Source of the DNA: Doris montereyensis | Taxonomy: Eukaryota > Mollusca > Gastropoda > Nudibranchia > Dorididae | DNA: 64,000 nt | NCBI GenBank assembly: GCA_037039925.1 | Contig: JAXRKP010000192.1 | Coordinates: forward strand, 88,501-152,500 | Direction: 5' to 3' | Shown: one piece after another, positions 12,101-21,329 of the stretch | Layout of the letters: the number at the start of each line of letters is the position of its first letter | Position numbering within the stretch: position 1 is the stretch's first letter | Notes under the pieces: model-generated | What the model was told of the DNA's origin: nothing | Seen by the model: the letters and a program-made list of their open reading frames with translations, nothing else | Database searches by the model: none | Program-made: the position numbers and the translations under genes

Positions 12101-14405
12101 TTCCACTCGACACCTGTCGAAATCAGTCACACAGTTCATGATGTTAAATGTCGATTTGTGTCGAAATCAGTCACAAAGATAATTAAGCGGAAATTCAACC
12201 GTCATTGAAAGTGTCACGAAGTGTCCCAGAAAAAGAGGGAAACAAAAACAAAAAACTAATTGAAAAACAAAAAACACAGACTCTGTATGGCAACTACAAC
12301 AATTAATACTATCTTGTGTCCTTACCCTGGACACCTTGCGGGCATGGCATGTTAACATCTGGCAATGATGAGACATTTTCCTGAACACCTTGTGCGTCCT
12401 GGATGCTGGCATTAGCCTGATATTGTTTGGCTATCTGGGCTATCAACCTTTCCTGCTCTGCAATGACCTCTGCAAGTGTTTTGCGTCCCGTCTGAATTCC
12501 TTGAAGCTGCTGGTCACAATTGGCCAACCCATACCTAAAGAGAGAAAAAAGAACAATACCGACGTAGAGAAAAGGCGAAAGACAACACAAGATGTACATA
12601 ATCATTTTTATTCACAATACAGTAGTCTCCGCCAAAACACACGGTCCACGGATGACAAAAAAATCATGCATTTTAGCCAACGTGCAATTTGGTGGAGTCA
12701 AGGGCCACAACCCAATTCATGTATTTACATTGCCATTCTTGTTTGGACATAAACTCTTTTGTTTTGTTACCTGTTTCTTATCGTTCAGGTTTTATTCGTT
12801 GTTACTTGGTTTGAGGATAATTCCCAATTATAGGCTGAACCTCTTCTTATAAATTGTTAATTCTTCTCTCACTCAGGACTACAAGAAGGGATGGGATGGT
12901 GGAGACATTCGTCAAATAGGTTGTTTTTTTATGTCTTAACACTTCTGGCACGCGTGTCATATGGAGTACGATCTCCGAGTAAAAATGACACAAGACCTTT
13001 CTCAGATTTTCAAACCGTGATCAAAGAGAGAGCCAATCAGAATATATGTCTGGCAGACCATCATCGACGGCTGGGTCGGGAGGAAACTGATGGATAAGAG
13101 TGCCAAGAGCCGAGACAGCCAAGACTAAGCATTGTTGTGCGCATGTGTGCTCATAGTTAACATAGAACTAGATGTCACACACACACACACGCACACACAT
13201 GTGTGTGACAGATTTTGTTGCTGGGACGAGGCAAAAAGACGCTATCATCAAGTATATTTTTCACATGAATTGAGTCTTTAAATCAACCTATTGAAGACGT
13301 ACTTACTAAAACATGTTGCATTTTGAGGTGAAATTATTCAGTTACATGAAAAAATCGTGCATTACGACGAATCATGCATTTTTGGCGTGCAATTTGGCAG
13401 AGACTACTGTACTACTATTATTACTCCTGCTACTATTATTACTTACAAACTACCACTACATAGTCTCCGCCAAAATGCACGCCGCCAAAATGCACAATTC
13501 GTCATAATGCACGATTTCTTCACGTCACTGAATTTTACAATGCTAATTCCCCCTCAAAATGCAACAACAGCTGGCTTGACTTCGCCAAAATGCAACATGT
13601 TTTTGCAAGTACCTCTTCAATTAGTTGCATCTAAAGAGTGACTCAATTCATGTAAAAAATAACCCTGATAACGTCTTTTGCCTCGTCCCAGCAACAAAAT
13701 CTGCCACATAAGTGTGTGTGTGTGTATATGTGTGTGTGTGTAGCCTCTAGATCTATGTTAAGTATGTGCTCACGTGCGCCCACTAATGCCTAATCTTGGC
13801 TGTCTCGGCTCTTGTCACCCAGCCCGTTCCCTCCGCAACTTGGCCGTCGACGATGGTCTGCCAGACAGATACTCTGATCAACTCTCTCTTGATCATGATC
13901 AGAAAATCTGAGAAAGGTCTTGTGTCACTTTTGTGACATGCGTGTCAACAAATAAAAGAGTATTCCTCCAAGTTGCCGAATGCCTCGACCATCCCATCCC
14001 AGTCTTGAGTGAGAGAAGAATGAAGAATCTATGAAGAGAGGTTAGGCCTATAATTGGATCTTATCCTCAAACCCAGTAACAACAAACAAAACCCAAACAA
14101 TTACAAACAACTAACAAAACGAAAGAGTTTATGTCCAACCAAGAATGGCAATGTAAATACATGTACGGTAGTGGCTTGTGATCCTTGACTCCGTCAAAAT
14201 TCACCTTCGCCAAAATGCAAGATTTTTTTATCACCTATGGACAGTGCATTTCGGTGGAGACTACTGTACTAATAATAAAAAAATAACATTATTTTCAATG
14301 CATAATCATTATAAATTTCATCATGATTATTTTTTATCATAATTACTATCAACATTATCTACAGTTGCAGTAGTAGCAGTAGAATTTTTTCTTATTCTCA
14401 TTATA

Positions 14406-14494
<89 letters not shown>

Positions 14495-15328
14495 AAATAC
14501 GGGGGAAAAACCCAAAACAAATAACGTAACTGTACAAAAAATATAAAAAGATAACAACTACAAACAATACAAACTTGCTTTGTTATTCTTTCACTGATAA
14601 TGATCATATGAGATAGGCAATATTTTTGTGGCAAAACCATTCAAATAGTATAGTATACCAAAGTTTTGCTGTAATGGTTTTTGTTTTGGCTGCTTCATAT
14701 TCTTGTCTGTGTAAGTAACAAATCATGTCACCAATTAGTGTGGTTCCATTCAATATTTCAAGGCCGTCAAAAATGTTGACACACAATAATTATAGCATCG
14801 GGATACGTTCAAGATCGTGCAAGGTTTTTCTTACTTTTTTTTTCTTATTATGGTATAGAAATACTGTTTGTTGTTATCGCTGTTATTACTCTTTTACTTA
14901 TAGTTTTCAATCCATGAAAACAACAAATAAAAAAATTATGAAAAATTGCAGTACGTCCTTAACTTAAAATTTGTGTAGTTTTAAACGAAATGGAAAAAAA
15001 AAAAGAAATATTCAATCATGACTCTCTGTCTATCAATACATAAAAACATCAGAAAACATGCTTCTGTAAATAGACTTGTAAATTTGAAGGCAGATGTCAC
15101 AAAACTTTGAAAGATGGTTGTAATTTTCAAACATTGTTTTCCTGATAATTATGGTCTCACAGTTGAAAAAACCCAAAATCAGTGGAATGGAAAATCATTC
15201 ATCCTCACCGACGGCAGTTGTCCAACCATAAGCTGAAAGTTGTGCAGTCATCTGTTGAACTTCCCTGAATTCCTTGTGGTGCAGCGTCTTCAGGAAAATC
15301 AAAAGCAGTCCCATTGTCAGGCAACTGA
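8912..15328 (-). CDS. Repeat-motif protein joined to FAM210B/DUF1279 domain (five exons, 5' end missing)
   Basis: Five exons on the minus strand (15328-15209, 12534-12326, 10709-10597, 10459-10171, 9138-8912) have consensus splice sites, and their phases join without conflict. The predicted product has two copies of an unrecognised motif (pattern WL[DE]NC[RH]R[YF]G..NC..QLQG...GRKTL.E) preceded by PQG[VI]QG. A spacer rich in Ser and charge follows (RTYSSSSS), then a C-terminal FAM210B-like domain. Human FAM210B is a mitochondrial protein whose DUF1279 domain includes membrane helices. Two single-base breaks, in the fourth and fifth exons, sit at G runs and look like consensus errors. No start codon was found, so the 5' part is further right. 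It is uncertain whether all five exons belong to one transcript. The phase matches favour it, and transcript data would settle it. Confidence 0.55.
9305..9500 (+). repeat. tRNA-derived SINE, family 2 (plus), in intron
   Basis: The head GGTGACCAAGTGGTTAGGCT has the A-box layout. CCGATTTCAAATCCTGGC is B-box-like. The body AAAGCTAGGCCCAACGTTGT then resembles the 46990-47160 copy (AATGCTAGGTCGGACATTGT). Confidence 0.6.
9500..10170. other. Intron of the FAM210B-like gene
   Basis: Intron between the last two exons. Apart from the SINE at its right-hand start I see no structure beyond A-rich stretches. Confidence 0.5.
10171..10459 (-). CDS. FAM210B-like: FAM210B-like gene, fourth visible exon (linker and first membrane helix)
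   Basis: The acceptor TTTATGTCCAG precedes the exon and the donor CAG|GTTGGTG follows it. The exon opens in phase 0 with IFQEQDKAIREATSTVFQQ and then RRTYSSSSSNLNPKSES. The frame then shifts to the stretch ending SSRQKLQRAVKEYGSTVMIF and HISISLASLGLFYTLVN, matching the DUF1279 start (KKxxxxYGxxxxxxHxxISLxSLGxFYxLV). One base missing in the GGGGAAA tract near 10348 explains the shift: 289 bases are present and 290 are needed. The exon ends in phase 2, matching the last exon. RTYSSSS resembles the end of a mitochondrial presequence, which fits poorly with its position in the middle of the predicted product. Confidence 0.75.
10597..10709 (-). CDS. Exon with second copy of the GRKTL repeat motif
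   Basis: Acceptor TTCATGTATCAG, donor GAA|GTAAGT. It encodes GEDCERFKIWLENCHRFGFS and then NCVQQLQGYRKGRKTLSE. This is clearly a paralogous copy of the motif split across the two upstream exons. It begins with two bases that complete the glycine codon left by the 12534-12326 exon, and it ends in phase 0, matching the next exon's IFQEQDK. Function unknown. The two Cys residues and the Trp are conserved between copies. Confidence 0.65.
10785..10875 (-). repeat. SINE head, family 3 (minus, partial)
   Basis: TTTTTCAACTTGTCGAGCAC and GCAGATACTTTGCCTCCAGA match the head of family 3 in reverse orientation. Only ~90 bases remain. Confidence 0.5.
11205..11637 (+). mobile_element. RTE-like retrotransposon copy C, 5' UTR plus start of endonuclease (plus)
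   Basis: The 5' UTR (GTTAACCCTGACAG..., CCTAGGGTACAGTG) runs into an apurinic-type endonuclease start, NFGTWYVRAINGKELQLA, then VDISVITETKKKG and FSGVDVKDRARAGVGLL. The element is the same one seen in full on the minus strand at 59451-62767. The catalytic Asn of TWNVR is Tyr here. There are stops and one gap, and the element is cut off after ~430 bases. Confidence 0.65.
11640..12015 (-). mobile_element. RTE-like element 5' UTR in opposite orientation (minus)
   Basis: The plus strand reads GGATAAGCAGGGGATTAGCC and GGTGGGGCTGCGACCTGAGG, followed by three tandem ~70-base units built on 'TTAACTCC(C/T)TTAGCCTTTGGTCAGCC' and 'CTGCAAGGCAGCAG'. This matches the 5' ends of copies A (28110-28356) and B (62490-62767). 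Joined to the plus-oriented copy at 11205-11637 it makes an inverted pair of 5' ends. Confidence 0.65.
12326..12534 (-). CDS. Exon with first copy of the GRKTL repeat motif and coiled-coil stretch
   Basis: The acceptor TTCTCTCTTTAG is strong and the donor is CAGG|GTAAGG. The 209 bases read without a stop as YGLANCDQQLQGIQTGRKTL followed by AEVIAEQERLIAQIAKQYQ, which has coiled-coil-like spacing, and end LPDVNMPCPQGVQ. It starts by completing the CG|G arginine codon from the exon at 15328-15209, giving NCR-RYGLANC. Not recognised as any named domain. The neighbouring minus-strand exons suggest it is the 5' part of the FAM210B-like transcript. Confidence 0.65.
12618..13411 (+). mobile_element. 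TA-flanked MITE, family A copy 1
   Basis: Bounded by TACAGTAGTCTCCGCC on the left and GGCAGAGACTACTGTA on the right, an imperfect terminal inverted repeat with TA at each edge. The inner repeat continues for about 60 bases (AATCATGCATTTT, ATCATGCATTTTTGGCG). No transposase is encoded. CAGT-type termini on a TA target are typical of Tc1/mariner/pogo non-autonomous elements. Other copies: 13458-14268, 18619-18880, 32768-33527. Confidence 0.7.
13458..14268 (-). mobile_element. TA-flanked MITE, family A copy 2 (inverted relative to copy 1)
   Basis: Starts TAGTCTCCGCCAAAATGCAC and ends TTTCGGTGGAGACTACTGTA. Internal landmarks of copy 1 recur in reverse order and complement: CAAGAATGGCAATGTAAATAC, TCTGAGAAAGGTCTTGTGTC, GCCTCGTCCCAGCAACAAAA. 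Only ~46 bases separate it from copy 1. Confidence 0.7.
14400..14490 (+). repeat. (ATT)n microsatellite
   Basis: About 30 uninterrupted ATT units. Confidence 0.95.
14491..15208. other. Intron of the repeat-motif gene, right of the MITE pair
   Basis: AT-rich sequence with no exon or repeat that I can support. Confidence 0.4.
15209..15328 (-). CDS. Most 5' visible exon of the repeat-motif protein
   Basis: Acceptor TTGTTGTCTGCTAG, donor CG|GTGAGG. The product QLPDNGTAFDFPEDAAPQGI continues QGSSTDDCTTFSLWLDNC. This parallels LPDVNMPCPQGVQ plus GEDCERFKIWLENC in the next two exons, so the repeat unit is about 95 residues. The exon starts one base into a codon, so at least one more exon lies upstream (higher coordinates). 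None was found with confidence. Confidence 0.6.
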
Positions 15329-15445
15329 CTAGCAGACAACAAGCGCACTTGTAGAAATGTAGTTGAGGTCACTTTTCTCCTCCTGTTTTAGTGATGGAAA
15401 AAGCTTAAAGTTATGAATAGAGTGCATACATTCAGGTTTCAAATA

Positions 15446-16360
15446 TAGTGGAATCTCTCTAATCAGCAAATGTGAGTGGATTGTAAAATTGTTCCAATTA
15501 GCCAGGTTTCTCAATTACCCGGAGACCTCAGCATTTTGACTTCCCTCAACAGTTTGAGGCACTTATAAGCCCTTCGGCCATGTCATGTTTTTTAAGCGCA
15601 TCGAGCACTTGTTATCCACACTTCAATCAGTTCTCTTCTTGCTAGGCATTTGAATAGAGATTAAACATGTCAATACCATACTGTATTATTAGGTGGACGA
15701 GCAAGACCTGGTGCGACGCCTGATTTCAAACCTGTGTAATGGAAACCCGGTGTGTCTGGCTTAAAGTCATTGTGAACAGCACTTACGACATCATCTTCAT
15801 ATCGATGGTGAAAGTCGCAAACGTGTAAGTCTAAATTGAGTAACACTTTTACCTCTCGCTTTTTAACATTAAGAAGCCCTATTGCTTAGTCTAGTTAGGA
15901 ATCCATGGCACAAAAACCAATAGAAACCAATATAGTAACCATATGAGTAATCCGTGTATCGCTATCTATTGGGTCTAGCTTTTGACACTTGCAAACCGTG
16001 CGTGTCTGTGAAAATAGATTAAAAAGCACAGCATTATTTTCTTTGATTTTCTCAAATCTTCAAAAATTGGACTTACACAGTTTGTAACTTTCACCGTCGA
16101 TATGTAATGTTATAACACATCTTGCACTAATCAAGGTCTAATAATTGTTTGCCATGGAGACCAAATTTGGATAACAAGTGAGTACTGGAATAAATAATTA
16201 TGGGAGAAATGGTGATGATAATCAATGCCAGCCTGCAAAAAAATTGCCCCAATTAGCCAGGGGCCTTTCCGGCTAAGAGAGGTAAAATGTAGAGAAAAAA
16301 ATCTGTTGCCTGGGATTACTTCCCGATTCCCGGGTTCCTGATTAGAGAGTATCAACTGTA
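15446..16360 (+). mobile_element. TA-flanked MITE, family B
   Basis: Left end TATAGTGGAATCTCTCTAATCAGC and right end GATTAGAGAGTATCAACTGTA form terminal inverted repeats with TA edges. Inside, CCAATTAGCCAGG occurs near both ends (15494 and 16248). No transposase ORF. The termini resemble pogo/Tigger-type elements, which is inference. Confidence 0.6.
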
Positions 16361-16507
16361 CTATGTATAAATTTCAAGAAAGAAAAACATTTCATGAATA
16401 GAGAAAGAACGGTGATACTTCAGTTGACGGTGTATCGCAAAATTGGGGTCTACCTGAGCTGTCAGCTGATTGGCTACTGTCTACCGCCCCTATTGTTGAT
16501 GAGTAGG

Positions 16508-17594
16508 TACAGTAATGACCGCCTAAATGTCCGTTTCGCCTAAATGCCTGCCATCTCAGTGAAACCAAATTTTTCTATATAAATTGCCCCTTTAAATCAT
16601 AAAATACGTCCGTAATTGATTAAATATTCTGTTTTTCTTTATCATACACATGCAATCCGATCGCTACTCTAATAGGGCTTATGATCGTCAACAATGCGCC
16701 ATGCATTGCAACCACCCTTCATTGCCTATCCATTGTAGAACCTAATGTACTAAACAATGACCAATCTTCTCTTCATAACTCCACCCAATGTACAGTACAT
16801 CCTTTGTCCCATTGGATCACTGGTTTATCATGGGACTCCGCCCACATCTCTTTCTTGATATCGTAAGTGGCATGCAATCACCTGGCGTCTTTAGACCGGA
16901 CGCTCATCGCAATCGAGGGATAAGGTGTGAACACTTTTATTGCCATATTGGCCGTATCCAATGTGATACCCATCCGCGCGCTCACTACCTCAGCGTTAAA
17001 AAGCATAATGGTTTCAGGTTTCCCTTTTTCTCGCAATAAATTTTTCGTACAGCTGATGACTTTTCCAAAAACAAATGATCTGGCTATGACTATGAATCTT
17101 TATCCTTGTTTGTCTGTTGTCTTAATTTTAACATGAGGATTATGAATCGAAGGAGTTGTAAGATTCGTGTTAATTTATTCATACATTGGTCCCATTGGAT
17201 AAGGCTTTTCTTTATCCACTTTTTCTGATCCAAATTTGTATAATTACTTAAGTCATAGGTCTCTTAATTAAATAAGTTATGTGATTATAGTGTGGGTTAT
17301 GCCAGTTAATGAGGAAGCAAACATTAGAGCAGGTCCTTTTTCTCTTAGTCTCCATAGTAACAACTTGAATTTTGCACAGCTATATACAGATCTACATCTT
17401 GAAAAAAAAATATGAATAAACCAGGCAATGATTTACAAAAGAAGCTTCAAATCCTGGAGAAATTGGCAAGTCACTAGGGAAACCCAACGTCACAGAAATA
17501 AGCCTACCCTCAAATTGTTGCCCCTGACCTACTTTCGCTTAAATGCCCGTTTTGTCTGCTTCCCAAGCATCGTCATTTAGGGGTCACTACTGTA
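16508..17594 (+). mobile_element. TA-flanked MITE, family C copy 1
   Basis: Left end TACAGTAATGACCGCCTAAA and right end TTTAGGGGTCACTACTGTA are inverted repeats with TA edges. 'CCTAAATGCC' motifs recur at both ends. A diverged second copy sits in an NPEPL1 intron at 42265-43640, sharing CATGCATTG, CTTCAT.GCCTATCCA and CTTTGTCCCA.TGGATCA. The short open frames inside are not supported as genes. Confidence 0.65.
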
Positions 17595-18618
17595 TGTGGC
17601 ATTGAGATGATACGGTGAGGTTGTCAAGACTATTGGTGAGTCAGTGATAGGCTAGGTTTTGCATTCTCTATTGTTAAGCAAGTTGTTTGATGTGTCGGTG
17701 TGATGGCGGCTGTCTCCGGAACTATAATATTGGAGACCCAGTGAATGTATTAGGTAATGATGGAGGATTTTAGTTGTTGCGACAGTGAATGGGTCAACCA
17801 CCAGCAAGCCTATTTCAGTCCGGATAGAAGCACAGAGGCATCAGCAGTGTCACATTCCAGTCCCATCTCGACTATATATGCTGGGGGATTTGGAAGAATG
17901 ACAAGCCAGATGCTTTCTTCGCCCATTTGAACGACGTGAAGACTTGGGCATGACTGTGATTTTACCCTCAGGACCATCACCAAAACTGTCCTTTTTAGGA
18001 CAAACTATTCTTTTCAAGACAAAAGCTTCATAAATAAGCTTAACATTTTTAATGTGTAAATGCAGAGACAGGAAATGTTAAGCTATTACCATCAACTAAA
18101 AATGAAGTATATAGCCCCACCCTTTTATCACCTGGCCCCACCATTATCAAACAATGCGCATAACAACTATTAACTAACCAGTGACAGTGCAAGGTAGGCC
18201 CTGATTTTGTAGTAGACTATCAACTAAAACAGACACATGACGGCAGACCATCAACTGAAACAGCACCGAAAGAACATCTTCTTTTAGAGGACCTTAATCG
18301 TGGTAGGGATGAGGGGGTGGGCAACTGGAGGCAATCTGATAAAACTATGGTTTAGCAAAATAGAATAATGTGGGCCAGATTTATACTTAATGTCGGTATC
18401 AACTTACATTTTTACAGGTTACAATACTCTTCAATACGGCCAAAAGGTGAGTCGAAAAGCATTTTATACAAGATGGAGTCGGATAATCAGAGGAAATCTA
18501 TCACAATCCCTAAAGGCTGAACCCTCCCCCCACCGCCCTGCCTCTGGTTCTAGAAGAATTTAATTAAAATTAGATATATATATCTACATCTAGAGATCTA
18601 GAATTTAAATCTATAATA
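17595..18618. other. Intergenic, with one small unassigned ORF
   Basis: Contains the 57-codon ORF described separately. Otherwise I see no repeat or exon. A short acceptor/donor-bounded block at about 18419-18447 (TTTTTACAG...AAAAG|GTGAGT) could be a micro-exon but has nothing to join. Confidence 0.35.
17757..17930 (+). CDS. Small hypothetical ORF, 57 residues
   Basis: ATG-to-TGA ORF beginning MMEDFSCCDSEWVNHQQAYF and followed by SPDRSTEASAVSHSS. Composition is balanced and not low complexity. It is preceded at 17703 by ATGGCGGCTGTCTCC, a short upstream frame that ends after 13 codons, in an arrangement that could be a 5' leader. No homology is recognised, and no downstream exon was identified. 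It may be a chance ORF. Confidence 0.2.
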   Translation: MMEDFSCCDSEWVNHQQAYFSPDRSTEASAVSHSSPISTIYAGGFGRMTSQMLSSPI

Positions 18619-18880
18619 TACAGTAGTCTCCGCCAAAATGCACGGTCCACAGATAACAAACACATCAAGTATTTTAGCGAAGGTGCATTTTGACGGAGTC
18701 ACAAACCATTACATGTATTTTACAATGCCATTCTTGTTTGATAGACTCATTTGTTTTATTACTAATATTACTTCTTTGTTATCAGTTGTTTGTTGTTACT
18801 TGCTTTAAGGATAAGACTTATTTATAGGCCTAACCTCTTCTCATAGATTATTCATTCTTTCCTCACTCAAGACTACAAAG
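18619..18880 (+). mobile_element. MITE family A copy 3, truncated by (TA)n
   Basis: Starts TACAGTAGTCTCCGCCAAAA and follows copy 1 (GCATTTTGACGGAGTC, TACAATGCCATTCTTGTTTG) until CACTCAAGACTACAAAG. A (TA)n tract then replaces the rest. Confidence 0.65.
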
Positions 18881-18882
18881 AT

Positions 18883-18887
18883 ATATA

Positions 18888-18971
<84 letters not shown>
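18883..18971. repeat. (TA)n microsatellite
   Basis: About 43 TA units with one phase slip near 18894. Confidence 0.95.
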
Positions 18972-18973
<2 letters not shown>

Positions 18974-19558
18974 TTGATTTTTGTCTAATAAAGGTAAAAT
19001 AATGGTTTCAGTAGTAGTAGGTAATACATACCATATTGATGGCAGTGTGAGTGACGGGCTAGTCTGTAGAATGCCGTCATCATGCATTTACCACCTCTGG
19101 CCTTGTGAGGTTATTCACAAAAATGTATTGGCTGTGTCTTATGTGTACACGTGACCGGCACCTGATAAATTTATTTGATGTGCTTTTTATTATGTAATGT
19201 ATTATCACTGGTGCCGATTAATTCTAAGCCACTATGGTTAGCTATGAATGTATGACCTCATTCTTATGATTCTTTAGCCAGATGATAACTGGCATCAAGT
19301 TATGAATTATCTTTGACTAGCATCCAGAATCAATTTTAAGGTTTGAGACATTTAAGTGCCCACGATAAATGCTATGTCATACTAGGCCTAAATATGTGTA
19401 GCCATCATGCATCGTAGATCTGTCGGTCGAGTGTGTGATCCACAGTAAACACAATTCCACGACACAAGCTTACTTACTTTGTCATAATGACCGAAGAGTT
19501 GAAAGTTGAAGGTCGTTTAATGTGCCCTGTAATGACACCAATTTTCCAACTCAAGTGA

Positions 19559-20077
19559 GCGGCACCTACCTCGGAGAATGGGGCGGTGATGCAAAAGGGG
19601 CCGACAACGGGGAAAGGGGCAACAGAAGTTAGATGGTTGTCAAAGGAAAACAGTCTACTATTTGATACAGTTGGAGAATTCTTCCAAGGCTTTAATTCTG
19701 TGTTCTGTGATAAACTAAGAAATACCAAGGATAACATTGTTTATTTGTCACAATATGTATTGACAAAGCTCCTCTCTTATTTGCAGTTGCAAGGAAATGA
19801 TGTTAACCTTATCAAAGTCAAATCAACTACATGTATCTCTGCTTTTCTGTCCAAATTACAGCCTTTCAGACGAAACGTAGCCTGTCATGAACTCTACCAA
19901 TTTCCAAGCTTCGCTGCATTGGAGAAGGAGAAGAGTACACCAGACGATGGCCTTCAAGCGTATTGTGCACACTTGGATGAGTTGCACAAAAAAAAACCAT
20001 GCCTGAGAGATTTCCGGATCTTTTATTGCTTAAAATACCAGCTGGGTGTTCAATACATTATTAGATGTAAACAGTAA
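19559..20077 (+). mobile_element. hAT/SCAND3-like transposase-derived fragment
   Basis: An open stretch of ~170 codons. Key segments are ATEVRWLSKENSLLFDTVGE, LTKLLSYLQLQGNDVNL and CISAFLSKLQPFRR. The order 'RWLSkG.vL..f', 'L..LN..LQG......' and 'v.aF..KL..w...v' is that of the hAT-like transposase core in SCAND3, ZBED5 and GTF2IRD2-type proteins. The N-terminal BED finger and the C-terminal dimerisation block are not seen in frame. The 3' side (20078-20400) has short frames in other phases that may continue it. This is probably a decayed transposon copy. Domestication cannot be judged from sequence alone. Confidence 0.6.
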
Positions 20078-20399
20078 GGAAACATGAGTGGCAGAGGAAG
20101 AATTGGCTTCAATCTAAAATGGCATCGAGCTGGGGCCAAAGGTTTTAAAAAATCATTCAAGATGTTTGGTCACAAAAGCAAATCTCTGACTGCTATCCGG
20201 TATTGTGGAACAAGATTTTATTGCCTTCCCAACAGCATATTTTAGTTAAACGGGACTTCAGTGCGATCGTCTTACTTCCTTCGAAGGCAAAGAAATTACT
20301 GAACGTGGAAATCTACGACTTTTTCTTCGTGAATTCCAGCCTGATGCTGAGAAGCTGCACTTAGCACATCCATTCCATTAACGCTAACAGTAACTGTGA

Positions 20400-21066
20400 A
20401 GACAATGAACTATAATATCCCTATGGTTATTGGTGAGGTGTTGATTTACCCTCCGTATTGTTGACACAGCTAAAACTGCTAGATAAATCGGTTTGCTAAA
20501 TTGTATTTGTGAAATACACCTCTGTGTTTAATTTTTTTTTCAATTTGTAGCGTACCAAAAAAGTGTGTGTTCGCATGTGTGTTTCAGTATGCGGGTGGGA
20601 GAGGGGGGGGGGGCAGGGGGAGCTAGAAATCCACAATCATGAAAGCCAAGGAGGTGCAGGCCTGGAAAAGTTTGGGAATCTGTAGACTATCATGCACTTC
20701 GGTTGATAATAATTTCCGGATGCTTTCGGGAAACAATCATTTAAATATGCTGCTGCAGTTCTGTGAAACAAATTACCTGAAACAAATTTTAATTAATTCA
20801 AAAATCATATCTCGATGTGGAATGAAAAAAATTGTCATTATATCATTTGTTTTATATATATGTGTATCATATTTCTTTGTTAACAATAGATTTTTACATA
20901 TTAGATTCATAATCCCATCTTATTTAGCATTTTGGTAATACAGTGTATTTTCTTTTGAAATGTCGGTGAAAAGCCCAAAAGGGTTTATTAAGTTATTTCC
21001 CTTTATAAAATCTGCATGTCTCTATTTCTTATGACAATGTATTATATTACCGGCAATAAAGAAATT
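20400..21066. other. Non-coding stretch
   Basis: A G-rich run lies at 20590-20615. The 300-base open frame at 20639-20938 is AT-rich with no recognisable similarity and I do not call it a gene. Confidence 0.4.
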
Positions 21067-21090
21067 TTGAATTGAATTGAATTGAACGTT
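21040..21090 (+). repeat. Probable 3' tail of a non-LTR element, (TTGAA)n
   Basis: GGCAATAAAGAAATTTTGAA followed by repeated TTGAA is the typical 3' end of several invertebrate LINE families. No body of the element is identified to its left. Confidence 0.45.
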
Positions 21091-21146
21091 AATGTTTCAC
21101 AACCCCTTAATCGCTCCTCTCTTATATCCATTAATATTAATAACCC

Positions 21147-21266
<120 letters not shown>

Positions 21267-21329
21267 CCTCCTGTGGTGCGTACAGTACAGCTGCTTGATG
21301 GGAGCTTCATACTAACAATCTGATCAATA

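Noticed and set aside
16681..17136. Overlapping plus-strand ORFs around 16.7-17.1 kb
   Set aside because: They lie inside a TA-flanked MITE-like element and show no protein similarity.
20078..20240. ORF starting MSGRGR as a histone H4 pseudogene
   Set aside because: Only the first five or six residues resemble H4. The following sequence does not align, so the match is probably chance.
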